Shown here piece by piece: positions 19,645 through 27,329 of a DNA stretch of 64,000 bases. The notes under the pieces were generated by a model, which worked only from the letters and a program-made list of their open reading frames with translations, had not been told where the DNA came from and ran no database searches. Origin of the DNA: Methylovirgula sp. (GTDB lineage Bacteria > Pseudomonadota > Alphaproteobacteria > Rhizobiales > Beijerinckiaceae); assembly GCF_037200945.1 (NCBI RefSeq), contig NZ_JBBCGP010000001.1:3284501-3348500 (forward strand), written 5' to 3'. How positions within the stretch are numbered: the first letter of the stretch is position 1; every line of letters starts with the position of its first letter. The position numbers were made by a program, and so were the translations under genes.

Positions 19645-20970
19645 GTGAGCGAACCTTTCGTTACTCGCAACGACATCACGTCGTGGGGCCGTGTGGTGCG
19701 TGAGCCGCAACACGTTGCGACGCCGCGTTTCCTCGATCAGCTCCCTCCTCTGGTGGACGCAGCGCGAAACTCAAGCCTGCTTGCATCGGGCCTGCGGCGG
19801 TCCTACGGCGATTCCTGTCTCAACGGGGATGGCGACCTGATCGACATGTCGAAGCTCGATCGCATCATCCACTTCGACTCCGCCAATGGAATTCTGCGCG
19901 CCGCAGCTGGCGCAAGCTTTTCGGCGATCCTGCAACTCATCGTGCCACACGGCTGGTTTCTTCCCGTCACGCCGGGGACCCGCTTTGTCACGCTCGGCGG
20001 CGCCGTTGCCAATGACGTCCATGGCAAAAACCATCACACAGCCGGGACCTTTGGCCGGCACGTCCGCGCCATCGGCCTGCTGCGCAGCGATCGCGGCCGG
20101 CTGACGCTGACGCCGCAAACCGAACCCTCTTTATTCGCCTCGACAGTCGGCGGCCTCGGCCTCACAGGATTGATCGAATGGGTGGAAATCGATCTCGTCA
20201 AGATCGACAGCGCCTATCTCGAATCCGAAACCGTGCCGTTTGAAAATCTTGACGCGTTCTGGGACATCACTGAGGCGAGCGCTGAGAAATTTGAATTCAC
20301 GGTCGCCTGGGTCGATTGTCTTGCGCGCGGGGACAATTTGGGTCGGGGTATTTTTTCCCGCGCCGATTGGACACCCTATGGATCTTTTGACAGCCATCGC
20401 GATGGGACATTGAAGCGCATACCAGCAGACGCACCGAATTTTGTGCTCAACCGGATGAGCATCAGCGCGTTCAACGAGCTTTATTATCGCGTCAACAAAG
20501 CCCGCAGCGGAAAAAAGCTTCAGCACTATGCGCCATTCTTCTATCCGCTCGATGCGGTGCACGGCTGGAACAAACTCTACGGCGGCAAAGGCCTTCTCCA
20601 ATATCAATGCGTCGTTCCCCGCGCGACTGAGCGCACTGCGATCCGCACCCTGCTCGAAACCATCGCGGCCGATGGTCAGGGTTCGTCTCTCGCCGTCCTC
20701 AAAACCTTCGGCGACCTTCCACCCGTCGGGTTGTTGTCGTTTCCCCGCGCCGGCACGACGCTGGCGCTTGATTTTCCCAATCGCGGCGCGGCGACGCTCG
20801 CCTTGCTGGCGCGGCTCGACGCAATCGTCGCCGAGGCTGGGGGTGCGCTCTATCCGGCTAAAGATGGCCGCATTCCGAGCGACATGTTCCAGCGCTCGTT
20901 CCCGCGTTGGCAGGAACTGCAAAGGGACCCTCTGATGAGTTCCGACTTCTGGCGAAGGGTGGCGATATGA
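19645..20970 (+). CDS. DprE1-like FAD-dependent oxidoreductase
   Basis: Resembles decaprenylphosphoryl-beta-D-ribose 2'-oxidase, the FAD half of the DprE1/DprE2 epimerase that makes arabinofuranose donors in actinobacteria. The 441 residues have an N-terminal FAD-binding (PP-loop) domain with the family hallmark DVHGKNHHTAGTFG around residue 130 and an ALO-type C-terminal substrate domain. GTG start 19645 has AGGAAAG about 8 nt upstream. The stop overlaps the downstream SDR gene as ATGA, the same pairing as dprE1-dprE2. No prenyltransferase or arabinosyltransferase is adjacent, so substrate is inferred. Confidence 0.82.
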   Translation: MSEPFVTRNDITSWGRVVREPQHVATPRFLDQLPPLVDAARNSSLLASGLRRSYGDSCLNGDGDLIDMSKLDRIIHFDSANGILRAAAGASFSAILQLIVPHGWFLPVTPGTRFVTLGGAVANDVHGKNHHTAGTFGRHVRAIGLLRSDRGRLTLTPQTEPSLFASTVGGLGLTGLIEWVEIDLVKIDSAYLESETVPFENLDAFWDITEASAEKFEFTVAWVDCLARGDNLGRGIFSRADWTPYGSFDSHRDGTLKRIPADAPNFVLNRMSISAFNELYYRVNKARSGKKLQHYAPFFYPLDAVHGWNKLYGGKGLLQYQCVVPRATERTAIRTLLETIAADGQGSSLAVLKTFGDLPPVGLLSFPRAGTTLALDFPNRGAATLALLARLDAIVAEAGGALYPAKDGRIPSDMFQRSFPRWQELQRDPLMSSDFWRRVAI

Positions 20971-21743
20971 GCGGCGCATCCGAGGAAATTGTCGTGCCGC
21001 AGGTCCACCAGCGAATTGTGATCCTAGGCGCGACATCGGCCATCGCAGAAGCCGCCGCCCGCCTTTGGGCCACGCGCGGCGCACGAATTGTTCTTGCCGG
21101 ACGCAACGAGGCGCGGCTCAACGAAATTGCGACCGATCTGAAAGCGCGTGGCGCACGCGAAACGATCGATTGGCCGCTCGATTTCGTCAGTGCGGACGCC
21201 AGCGCGGAACTCGCCAAAATGGTCGAGCATCTCGGTGGCCTCGACATTCTGCTTCTCGCCTATGGCGCGCTTGGCGACCATGCCGAACTCGAACGCAACC
21301 CCGCCGCCGCCGCGAAACTCATTGCCACGAATTTCTCCAGCGCGGCCGCCTGGTGTCTCGCGGCAAGCGCGGTTCTGGAAAAACAGCGCGGCGGCACCCT
21401 ACTTGTGATTGGCTCTGTCGCCGGCGATCGCGGCCGTCGCTCCAATTACATCTATGGCGCGACCAAAGGCGGCCTCGCCCATCTCGTCGAGGGAATCGCG
21501 CATAAGCTCGCGCCGCTGGGCGCCCGCGCCGTAATCATCAAGCCGGGCTTCGTCGATACGCCAATGACGGACGCGATCGCCAACAAGGGTGCGCTCTGGG
21601 CGACGCCCGAAGCCGTCGCAGTCGTGATCGTCCGCGCCGGCGAAAAAGGCGGCCCGGCGATCTACGCGCCGGGATTTTGGCGTGGGATCATGCTGGTCGT
21701 CCGCGGTCTGCCCGCGCCGATCTTCAACAAGGTCAATATCTGA
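20967..21743 (+). CDS. DprE2-like short-chain dehydrogenase/reductase
   Basis: Classical SDR fold of 258 residues from ATG 20967, overlapping the DprE1-like stop. The Rossmann loop reads ILGATSAIAEAAARLWA (TxxxAIA variant of the glycine motif, as in DprE2), and the catalytic triad is seen as Ser in VIGSVAGDRG and YIYGATKGG (Tyr and Lys). In actinobacteria DprE2 reduces the 2'-keto intermediate made by DprE1. The tight coupling here supports the same two-step 2'-epimerisation of a sugar, though the lipid carrier is unknown. Confidence 0.82.
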   Translation: MSGASEEIVVPQVHQRIVILGATSAIAEAAARLWATRGARIVLAGRNEARLNEIATDLKARGARETIDWPLDFVSADASAELAKMVEHLGGLDILLLAYGALGDHAELERNPAAAAKLIATNFSSAAAWCLAASAVLEKQRGGTLLVIGSVAGDRGRRSNYIYGATKGGLAHLVEGIAHKLAPLGARAVIIKPGFVDTPMTDAIANKGALWATPEAVAVVIVRAGEKGGPAIYAPGFWRGIMLVVRGLPAPIFNKVNI

Positions 21744-21866
21744 TCCCCACCCTCGCCTTCGCGCTTGGAAAAACCCGGCAAATGTCTTAGGTGTGTGGCC
21801 CTCTGAGGGTGATCGGCGCCCCTCAACAGCGCCGCCCTCACCCAAAACGCTTATTTCTCAGCGTCT

Positions 21867-21940
21867 TGGGGGATAGTTCAACGGTAGAACTGCGGACTCT
21901 GACTCCGTCAATCTTGGTTCGAATCCAGGTCCCCCAGCCA
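21867..21940 (+). tRNA. tRNA-Gln (anticodon CUG), CCA encoded
   Basis: A 74-nt cloverleaf. The acceptor stem is TGGGGGA/TCCCCCA with discriminator G and genomic CCA at 21938-21940. The anticodon arm is GCGGA-CTCTGAC-TCCGT with anticodon CTG, and the T arm has GGTTCGAATCC. It is read by eye, not by a covariance model. A strong terminator follows at 21955. Confidence 0.95.
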
Positions 21941-21954
21941 ACATGGTGAGCATG

Positions 21955-21981
21955 AAAAAGGCCCGTAAAACGGGCCTTTTT
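21955..21981 (+). terminator. Rho-independent terminator after tRNA-Gln
   Basis: AAAAAGGCCCG (21955-21965) pairs perfectly with CGGGCCTTTTT (21971-21981) around a 5-nt loop. The symmetric A and T tracts make it a textbook, possibly bidirectional, terminator, 14 bp after the tRNA. Confidence 0.92.
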
Positions 21982-22058
21982 GCTGGGCTGGGCGCTCCGG
22001 TTAAAGATGCTCCTACCAGCGCAGCTAAATCATCGACGCGCATGTCGGAGAAGAAAAC

Positions 22059-23039
22059 GTGAGAATTTGCGTGTTCGGCGTCGGGGCAATCGGCGGATAT
22101 ATGGCCGCCGAACTGGCTCTCGCAGGTCATGATGTGTGCGGCATCGGCCGTGGCGCTCATCTGGCGGCCATACGCCAAGATGGTTTGAAGTTGATTTCGG
22201 ATGGGCGCCAGCGCGTCGCACGCTTTCCCGCCAGCGACGACCCGTCAGATTTTGGTCCGCAGGATATCGTGATTTGCGCTCTCAAGGCGCATCAGGCGCA
22301 TGCCAGCGCGGCGGAGTTTTTACCGCTGCTGGGGCGCGACACCGCCGTCGTCACCGCGATGAATGGAATTCCCTGGTGGTATTTTTATAAAGAGGGCGGC
22401 CAATTTGAGGGACGACACTTACAAAGTGTAGATCCGGACGCCAAGCAATGGCGCCTGATTGGACCGGAACGCGCGATTGGCTGTGCGGTCGATCCGGCCT
22501 GTGAGGTCATAGCGCCAGGCGTGATCGAACATCATCAACTCAATCGCTTCACGATCGGGGAGCCGGACGGCGCCCGGTCCGAGCGCATCGCGATGTTGCG
22601 CGACGTTTTGATATCGGCCGGTTTTGATGCTCCAATTCGCGAAGGCATCCGATGGAACATATGGCTGAAACTATGGGGCAATGTCTGCTTCAACCCAATC
22701 AGCCTTTTAACGTTGGCAACGCTTGATCAAATTGCCAACGAGCCAGGCCTCAGGGCTTTGTGCAAAACAATGATGCTGGAGGCAAAAGCGGTTGCCGAAG
22801 CGCTGCGCGTGCGCATTCCGGACGAGATGATCGATCGGCGGTTGACGGCTGCCGGTGCCGTTCCAGGGCACAAGATGTCGATGCTGCAGGATTTAGAGCG
22901 CGGCCGGTCTCTCGAGATCGACGCTATCGTCACTGTGGTTCAAGAGCTGGGACGATTGGTCGAGGTCGCGACGCCCGTCGTCGACAGCGTCCTCGCTCTA
23001 GCCCAAGAACGGGGCCGCCAATCCGGACTCTATTGTTAA
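22059..23039 (+). CDS. Ketopantoate reductase family protein (PanE/ApbA-like)
   Basis: NADPH-dependent 2-dehydropantoate 2-reductase family, 326 residues from a GTG start with GGAG upstream. The Rossmann loop GVGAIGGYMAAELA is at residues 6-19. The NIWLKLWGNVCFNPIS segment holds the catalytic Lys and Asn, and a C-terminal PGHKMSMLQDLERGRSLEID matches the ketopantoate-binding signature. Several paralogues usually exist per genome and some act on other 2-keto acids, so pantothenate synthesis is likely but not proven. It stands alone downstream of tRNA-Gln. Confidence 0.85.
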   Translation: MRICVFGVGAIGGYMAAELALAGHDVCGIGRGAHLAAIRQDGLKLISDGRQRVARFPASDDPSDFGPQDIVICALKAHQAHASAAEFLPLLGRDTAVVTAMNGIPWWYFYKEGGQFEGRHLQSVDPDAKQWRLIGPERAIGCAVDPACEVIAPGVIEHHQLNRFTIGEPDGARSERIAMLRDVLISAGFDAPIREGIRWNIWLKLWGNVCFNPISLLTLATLDQIANEPGLRALCKTMMLEAKAVAEALRVRIPDEMIDRRLTAAGAVPGHKMSMLQDLERGRSLEIDAIVTVVQELGRLVEVATPVVDSVLALAQERGRQSGLYC

Positions 23040-23135
23040 TTCTTACGCGTGATATTTTGCCGTCGCGACGGCCCGGGCCCCGCAGCGGCGGCGATGAGCG
23101 GTGCCGTAGCATCGTAATTGCAAAGGATCGCGGCA

Positions 23136-23552
23136 ATGAGCCAAGCTTCTGTCGCCCTCGTTTTGCTCGCCCGCGTATTCGGCCCATGCCAGGACCCCTG
23201 TGTCGTTGAATATAGCCGCGGGGGCCATGTCGCGTGGTTTGAGCAAGCGGCGCACGCCGCCCGCGCGGCGCAGGTGCAAGTCGTTATCAATGGCTTTTGC
23301 GGTTCGTCGTGCATGACCCTCGCGAGCGAGGCGCGGCCCTACGTCTGCATTACGCCACATGCAGAGTTTGCGTTTCATCGGACGAATTACGGCGATCCTA
23401 TTCCGCTTGGACGCGATCTCGACGCATGGATCAGGAGACGCGGCGGCTATCCTCCGTTCCGCGGCGTCCCCGGTCATATGAGCTACGAAGCGGCACGATC
23501 GTTTTGGCCGTCTTGCGGGCCGCGAGCGCCTGACGGGCTCAACCAGCAATGA
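23136..23552 (+). CDS. Small ClpP/crotonase-like protein of unknown function
   Basis: 138 residues from ATG 23136 (AAAGGA about 9 nt upstream; a TTG 18 nt earlier is also possible). The central strand VVINGFCGSSCMTLAS followed by ARPYVCITPHAEFAFHRT resembles the COG3904-type periplasmic proteins with a ClpP-like fold, in which a GxCxSxC segment precedes a conserved His. A hydrophobic N-terminus (ASVALVLLARVFG) could be a poor signal peptide. Several cysteines suggest disulfides. It is convergent with the ATP-grasp gene, 9 bp away; a functional link is unproven. Confidence 0.6.
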   Translation: MSQASVALVLLARVFGPCQDPCVVEYSRGGHVAWFEQAAHAARAAQVQVVINGFCGSSCMTLASEARPYVCITPHAEFAFHRTNYGDPIPLGRDLDAWIRRRGGYPPFRGVPGHMSYEAARSFWPSCGPRAPDGLNQQ

Positions 23553-23561
23553 AGACTCTGC

Positions 23562-24773
23562 TCAGTCCTTGACCAGTGTCGCAGCCATTGCGCGCTTGTG
23601 GGCCTCCGCCCCGGATTTCTGACGCGTCAGCAGCGTCGCCAGATCGTCGTTGAACGCGCCGGAGCGATGGGCTGCCTGTACCAGCATCAGATCCGGCATG
23701 ACGTTGGTCTCGACGATCACCGGCCCTTCGTTGGTCACGCCGATATCCCATCCGATGATACCGACATTTCGAAGCGTCCGATGGCCCTCGATGGCGATCT
23801 CTATCACCTCCGAATATTTTGGCAGCACCAAGCCCAGCAACAATACACCGGTCGAAGGATGACGATCGATGTCCTTCATCTCGAAGCCATTACCCGTCAC
23901 GGCCTTTAAAACGCCGCCGCTCACGCGATCCAGCGCCGCGAGAATGTTGCCGGGGCGCCAATAATTGTCGGCGACATTGGCGCCGCCAATGATTTTCCAC
24001 GCAGCCGAAAAAAGACGGGGGCCCTCTTCCGTGGCGATGGTGATAATCCTCGCTGTGCTGAAGCCGGTTCCGATTGCAGGCGCAAGATCGGAATGACCAT
24101 GAAGCTGGGTCTGAAAAATATATCCGTCCTTGAAATTCGTATCGATCGCTTCGACAAGAGCATCGACCGAGACGAGGGAATGTGAAGTTGTAATCTGTCC
24201 GGTCTCCCGGTCCAAATTTACAAGCGCTATCGAGCCCAGGCTTTGGAAGCCGTCGATCGGCTTGCCGAACAGAGGATATTGGGCCGGGTCCGACAGAAAG
24301 CGTTGGAGGTCGGCTCGGCTTTTCAGAAGGCTCTTTGCGCCTCGACGCATGTTCGGCGCGAAGATCGCCTTTGTCGGAATGATTGGTAGTCCATAGCTTG
24401 CCAGATAGCTGGCATTGGCAAACTTGTCGTCAGCGAGGCAATTCCATTCGTGCCGGTAGTTGATCTCTCCGACAAGCTCCTGATTGCGGCGTCGGCCGAT
24501 AAAGGCGGTTTTATCCGCGCCGCCGATGAAGTTGTCGTCGTAGAGCCGATAGGCAATGTAATCTCGAAACGACAGCCGGCCGCGGCCTCGCGCCAAGGCA
24601 AAGAATTCTTTGACGATGTCCGTCGGTTTGCGGCCGCTCTCCGCGCAAATGCGACGGAAGGCCTCGAGTTTATCGATTGGTTTGTCCGCATGCGCCGTGT
24701 CGAACAGGGCCGATCCGTCGTGGACGCTGGCCACGGCGGTCGAGTCGGTATGAGCAAGATCGTCCTTGCTCAC
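23562..24773 (-). CDS. ATP-grasp enzyme (sugar-transfer-associated type)
   Basis: About 403 residues. I take GTG 24773 as start because it overlaps the upstream TGA as GTGA and has AAGGG at suitable distance; an ATG at 24803 would extend it 10 residues into the preceding gene. The C-terminal two-thirds show ATP-grasp features: YPLFGKPIDGFQSLG (nucleotide-binding Lys strand), a SAAWKIIGGANVADNYWRPGN core and GPVIVETNVMPDL (metal-binding Glu/Asn). The wording resembles the Pfam family of sugar-transfer-associated ATP-grasp proteins. It probably ligates a carboxylate to an amine or thiol; substrate unknown. It is coupled to the PLP enzyme upstream. Confidence 0.78.
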   Translation of the reverse strand: MSKDDLAHTDSTAVASVHDGSALFDTAHADKPIDKLEAFRRICAESGRKPTDIVKEFFALARGRGRLSFRDYIAYRLYDDNFIGGADKTAFIGRRRNQELVGEINYRHEWNCLADDKFANASYLASYGLPIIPTKAIFAPNMRRGAKSLLKSRADLQRFLSDPAQYPLFGKPIDGFQSLGSIALVNLDRETGQITTSHSLVSVDALVEAIDTNFKDGYIFQTQLHGHSDLAPAIGTGFSTARIITIATEEGPRLFSAAWKIIGGANVADNYWRPGNILAALDRVSGGVLKAVTGNGFEMKDIDRHPSTGVLLLGLVLPKYSEVIEIAIEGHRTLRNVGIIGWDIGVTNEGPVIVETNVMPDLMLVQAAHRSGAFNDDLATLLTRQKSGAEAHKRAMAATLVKD

Positions 24774-26293
24774 AAACTTGCCCTTTTTTCGAGGATGTCC
24801 CACTTACGGAAAGCGATTTCCAGATCCTGCGCGACAGGAAGATAGGCGCTTTGCATTGGCATGCGATCAAGCCTTTGCGCGATGTCGCGAATCGTGGGCA
24901 TCCCGATGCAGACGCGCAGAGCGGCGCGATTCCCGATCGCGACGGGCTGGCCGAAATGGCACATACGCGCAAGCGCCTCGCCGGCCTTCCCGGCGCCAGC
25001 GGCGATGATCGGCGCGCGAAGCGCCTTGTGAAGGGCCGAGGTTTGCGCGGCGTTTCCATCGCCCGACACGATCGAATATATCGTCGGCGTGCGGCCCAGA
25101 TATGATCGTGCATCCGGATCAAGAAAACGTAGATGCGCGCGTGCCGCGACAAGTTCCCGGACGTGGTCGCCGAAGGTGAGAGCGATACGCTTGCGCAACT
25201 CAGGCCTGATCGCGACATGGGCCTCGATTTCGGCAAGTGCCGCTTCCCATCGCAGACCAAGACCAAGATTGAACGGAGTGTATTCGGTCCCGCGAAGAGC
25301 AACGCGTAGGCGCTTTGGCCAATCGAAACGCGCCGAATAAGCGGCGAGCCCCGCCGGCGCCTCCAGGTCTTCCAGCCGATCGGCAAGTGCCGGTGGAATC
25401 AGCAACGCGCCGCAGAATGGCGGCCCACCGGCAAACTTCGATCCGGTGATCATCACCAGGAAGCCGCTCTCAAGATCGGCCTGGATATCTTCGAAGGAAC
25501 AGCGCAGTTGGCAAGCATCGACGACAACCATCACACGGCTTGGATCCGCCGCGACGATCGCTTTTGCGGCAGCACGACTCGGGCCGCCCCACCCCGTCTT
25601 CGACGTATCGAGAACATGCAATTGCACGTCGCGCCCCGACCGAAGCGCATGTGAGACTTCGTCACGAATTGCCTGATCGACGTCATCCAGTGAGCGGAGT
25701 TGGCCGTTCGAATCCCTGATATCGACTTTGACCGCTTGGATCGCCTCATGCTCCCAACCTTGCAGAGGCGTGCCCTTCTCCACGCCCGGCTGCAACGCCG
25801 CCGTACTGTCGAAATGCGTGCCGGCAGCCGCATGCATGACACCGACACCGGTCTCCTGCGTCGCGACGACGATGTTCGTCAAAGGCCGGCGGAGGAGGTG
25901 GCGAGAGAGTGTGAGCGCGAGAATTTCGGTTTCGGTCCCGGATGCGCAGAGGATAACCTGAGTCCCCTGACAACCGGAGAGCGCCGCGATACGCGCACGT
26001 AAATTATCGAACCACCGCCCGGGCGCGAGGCTGCGACTCGCCTCATCGGCGAATAATCTGTCGTAAGCTGCACTCGCCGCGTCAAAGCCAAGTGGCGAGA
26101 CTGCTGAAGCTGTCGACGACGAGAACCAGATCTCATCCTCGGCGGGTGCGGGTGGAACGCCGTATTTGTTGCGGCCGCTCAGCGGATCGACCGCGATCCT
26201 GAAATCGCCGCCGCTTCTGAGCGCAATCGCGACTGCAGCCGGGTGACCATGCTCGATGTCGATTAAACTGAGAGCCGATGTCTGCTGCATCAT
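24770..26293 (-). CDS. PLP-dependent enzyme, class V aminotransferase-like, unassigned
   Basis: A 507-residue fold-type I PLP enzyme. CASGTETEILAL (about residues 116-127) is the cofactor phosphate loop, VVVDACQLR carries the ring-nitrogen Asp259, and MITGSKFAGGPPFCG the Schiff-base Lys286. This arrangement fits class V aminotransferases, cysteine desulfurases and decarboxylases, but no close family is recognisable and the C-terminal 100 residues are unfamiliar. It is followed by the ATP-grasp gene with a 4-bp overlap, so the two likely act in one pathway, with an amino-acid-like product passed to the ligase. That pathway is not one I can name. Confidence 0.75.
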   Translation of the reverse strand: MMQQTSALSLIDIEHGHPAAVAIALRSGGDFRIAVDPLSGRNKYGVPPAPAEDEIWFSSSTASAVSPLGFDAASAAYDRLFADEASRSLAPGRWFDNLRARIAALSGCQGTQVILCASGTETEILALTLSRHLLRRPLTNIVVATQETGVGVMHAAAGTHFDSTAALQPGVEKGTPLQGWEHEAIQAVKVDIRDSNGQLRSLDDVDQAIRDEVSHALRSGRDVQLHVLDTSKTGWGGPSRAAAKAIVAADPSRVMVVVDACQLRCSFEDIQADLESGFLVMITGSKFAGGPPFCGALLIPPALADRLEDLEAPAGLAAYSARFDWPKRLRVALRGTEYTPFNLGLGLRWEAALAEIEAHVAIRPELRKRIALTFGDHVRELVAARAHLRFLDPDARSYLGRTPTIYSIVSGDGNAAQTSALHKALRAPIIAAGAGKAGEALARMCHFGQPVAIGNRAALRVCIGMPTIRDIAQRLDRMPMQSAYLPVAQDLEIAFRKWDILEKRASL

Positions 26294-26633
26294 CTATCAC
26301 CGAGCCGTTCCGAGACGCTTCCCGCTTTTCCGATCACCAAACGATGGTTACGGTTAAGGTGGGCTTAAAGGGTTCGTACTCGGCTCGTATTTCCGATGCA
26401 GAAAAATCAGTTAGGCTTAGCGCCGGGATGTTTTGTGACGTCGATGTCTCAATCACGATTGTATGAACATGCGCTGTTTTCGATCGCTGAGGCTGCCATT
26501 GCCTAAATAGCATTCGTTTGTCGCGGGTTTTCTTCAGTTCCCATTCATCGGTGCGTTTCTAGACTTAGGCTGGGATCTCGCCTTGGACTGAACCGGGGGT
26601 GGTCTCGTCGTAAATCTCAATGGGGAGATCGAG
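26294..26633. other. Gene-free divergent spacer
   Basis: 340 bp between the divergent PLP-enzyme gene and the Gly/His-rich gene. A 62-codon frame starting at 26278 overlaps the PLP gene start and has no recognisable product. Composition is near 50% GC, below the neighbours, consistent with two promoters, but I cannot place -35/-10 boxes with confidence. Confidence 0.5.
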
Positions 26634-27170
26634 ATGCGTTATGTTTTATCGATGCTTGCGGCGATGATCATCGCCGTCGGCTCGCTGGCGACGACGGCAG
26701 AAGCCGCGCCGATCGCGAACCAGACGGCGGTTGTGCAATCCGGCGCCGACCTGGGCGCTATCGAGAAGACCGCCTATGTGTGGGGCGGCCAGACTTATTG
26801 CTGGTATGATACCGGCTGGCGCGGCCCCGGCTGGTACTGGTGCGGTTACGCTTGGCGGAATGGCCTTGGTTGGGGCGGCGGCCACGGCTGGCGCGGCTGG
26901 AGCTGGCACAGCGGACGTTATTGGGGCCGCGGCGGTCACTGGCATGGCGGCGGCCATTGGCGGGGCGGACACCGCGGTGGCTGGCATGGCGGCGGCTGGC
27001 ATGGCGGACATCGCGGCGGACACGGCGGTCGTGGTGGCTGGCACGGCGGCGGACACCGGGGTGGCGGACACCACGGCGGTGGTCATCGTGGTGGCGGACA
27101 TCGCGGTGGCGGGCATGGCGGCGGACATCGTGGCGGTGGCGGTCACCGGGGTGGCGGACATCGTCGGTAA
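26634..27170 (+). CDS. Secreted Gly/His/Trp-rich low-complexity protein
   Basis: 178 residues: a signal peptide (MRYVLSMLAAMIIAVGSLATTAEA), a short TYCWYDTGWRGPGWYWCGYAWR module with two cysteines and many Trp/Tyr, then about 95 residues of tandem GGHRGG/GGWHGG repeats with roughly 28 His. GGGGAG lies about 7 nt upstream of the ATG. Such His/Gly tails can bind divalent metals or form an extracellular matrix; here that is inference from composition. Related short proteins with the YCWY...GWYWCGY block occur in Hyphomicrobiales. It is monocistronic, with its own terminator. Confidence 0.8.
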   Translation: MRYVLSMLAAMIIAVGSLATTAEAAPIANQTAVVQSGADLGAIEKTAYVWGGQTYCWYDTGWRGPGWYWCGYAWRNGLGWGGGHGWRGWSWHSGRYWGRGGHWHGGGHWRGGHRGGWHGGGWHGGHRGGHGGRGGWHGGGHRGGGHHGGGHRGGGHRGGGHGGGHRGGGGHRGGGHRR

Positions 27171-27198
27171 TCAGCGCGCGTTACTTGCTTGAATACTC

Positions 27199-27230
27199 AT
27201 GCCGGCGGGATTCCTGCCGGCATTTCTTTT
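27199..27230 (+). terminator. Terminator after the Gly/His-rich gene
   Basis: ATGCCGGC (27199-27206) pairs with GCCGGCAT (27216-27223), and the inner GGG/CCT nearly continues the stem. TTTCTTTTT follows. It starts 28 bp after the stop. Confidence 0.85.
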
Positions 27231-27329
27231 TATGAGACCACGGCAAGCCACCGGCGTTGAAACTCCCCTACCTCTAGCTTTCGGTGTGACGGTGCGCTCT
27301 ATGGTTCAGCGAGTGAGCGGAACCCTTTT

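Noticed and set aside
21867..21940. Phage or island attachment site at tRNA-Gln
   Set aside because: No integrase or duplicated tRNA 3' end is found nearby.
26278..26466. Small 62-codon plus frame
   Set aside because: Overlaps the start of the PLP-enzyme gene, and has no ribosome site or homologue I know.
26646..27161. Ala/Thr/Met-rich minus-strand frame over the Gly/His gene
   Set aside because: It only mirrors the repeats on the plus strand; the plus-strand protein has a signal peptide, ribosome site and terminator.
26940..27165. CRISPR-like tandem repeat
   Set aside because: The short GGC/CAC-rich units are codon-level repeats of the Gly/His protein, with no spacers.
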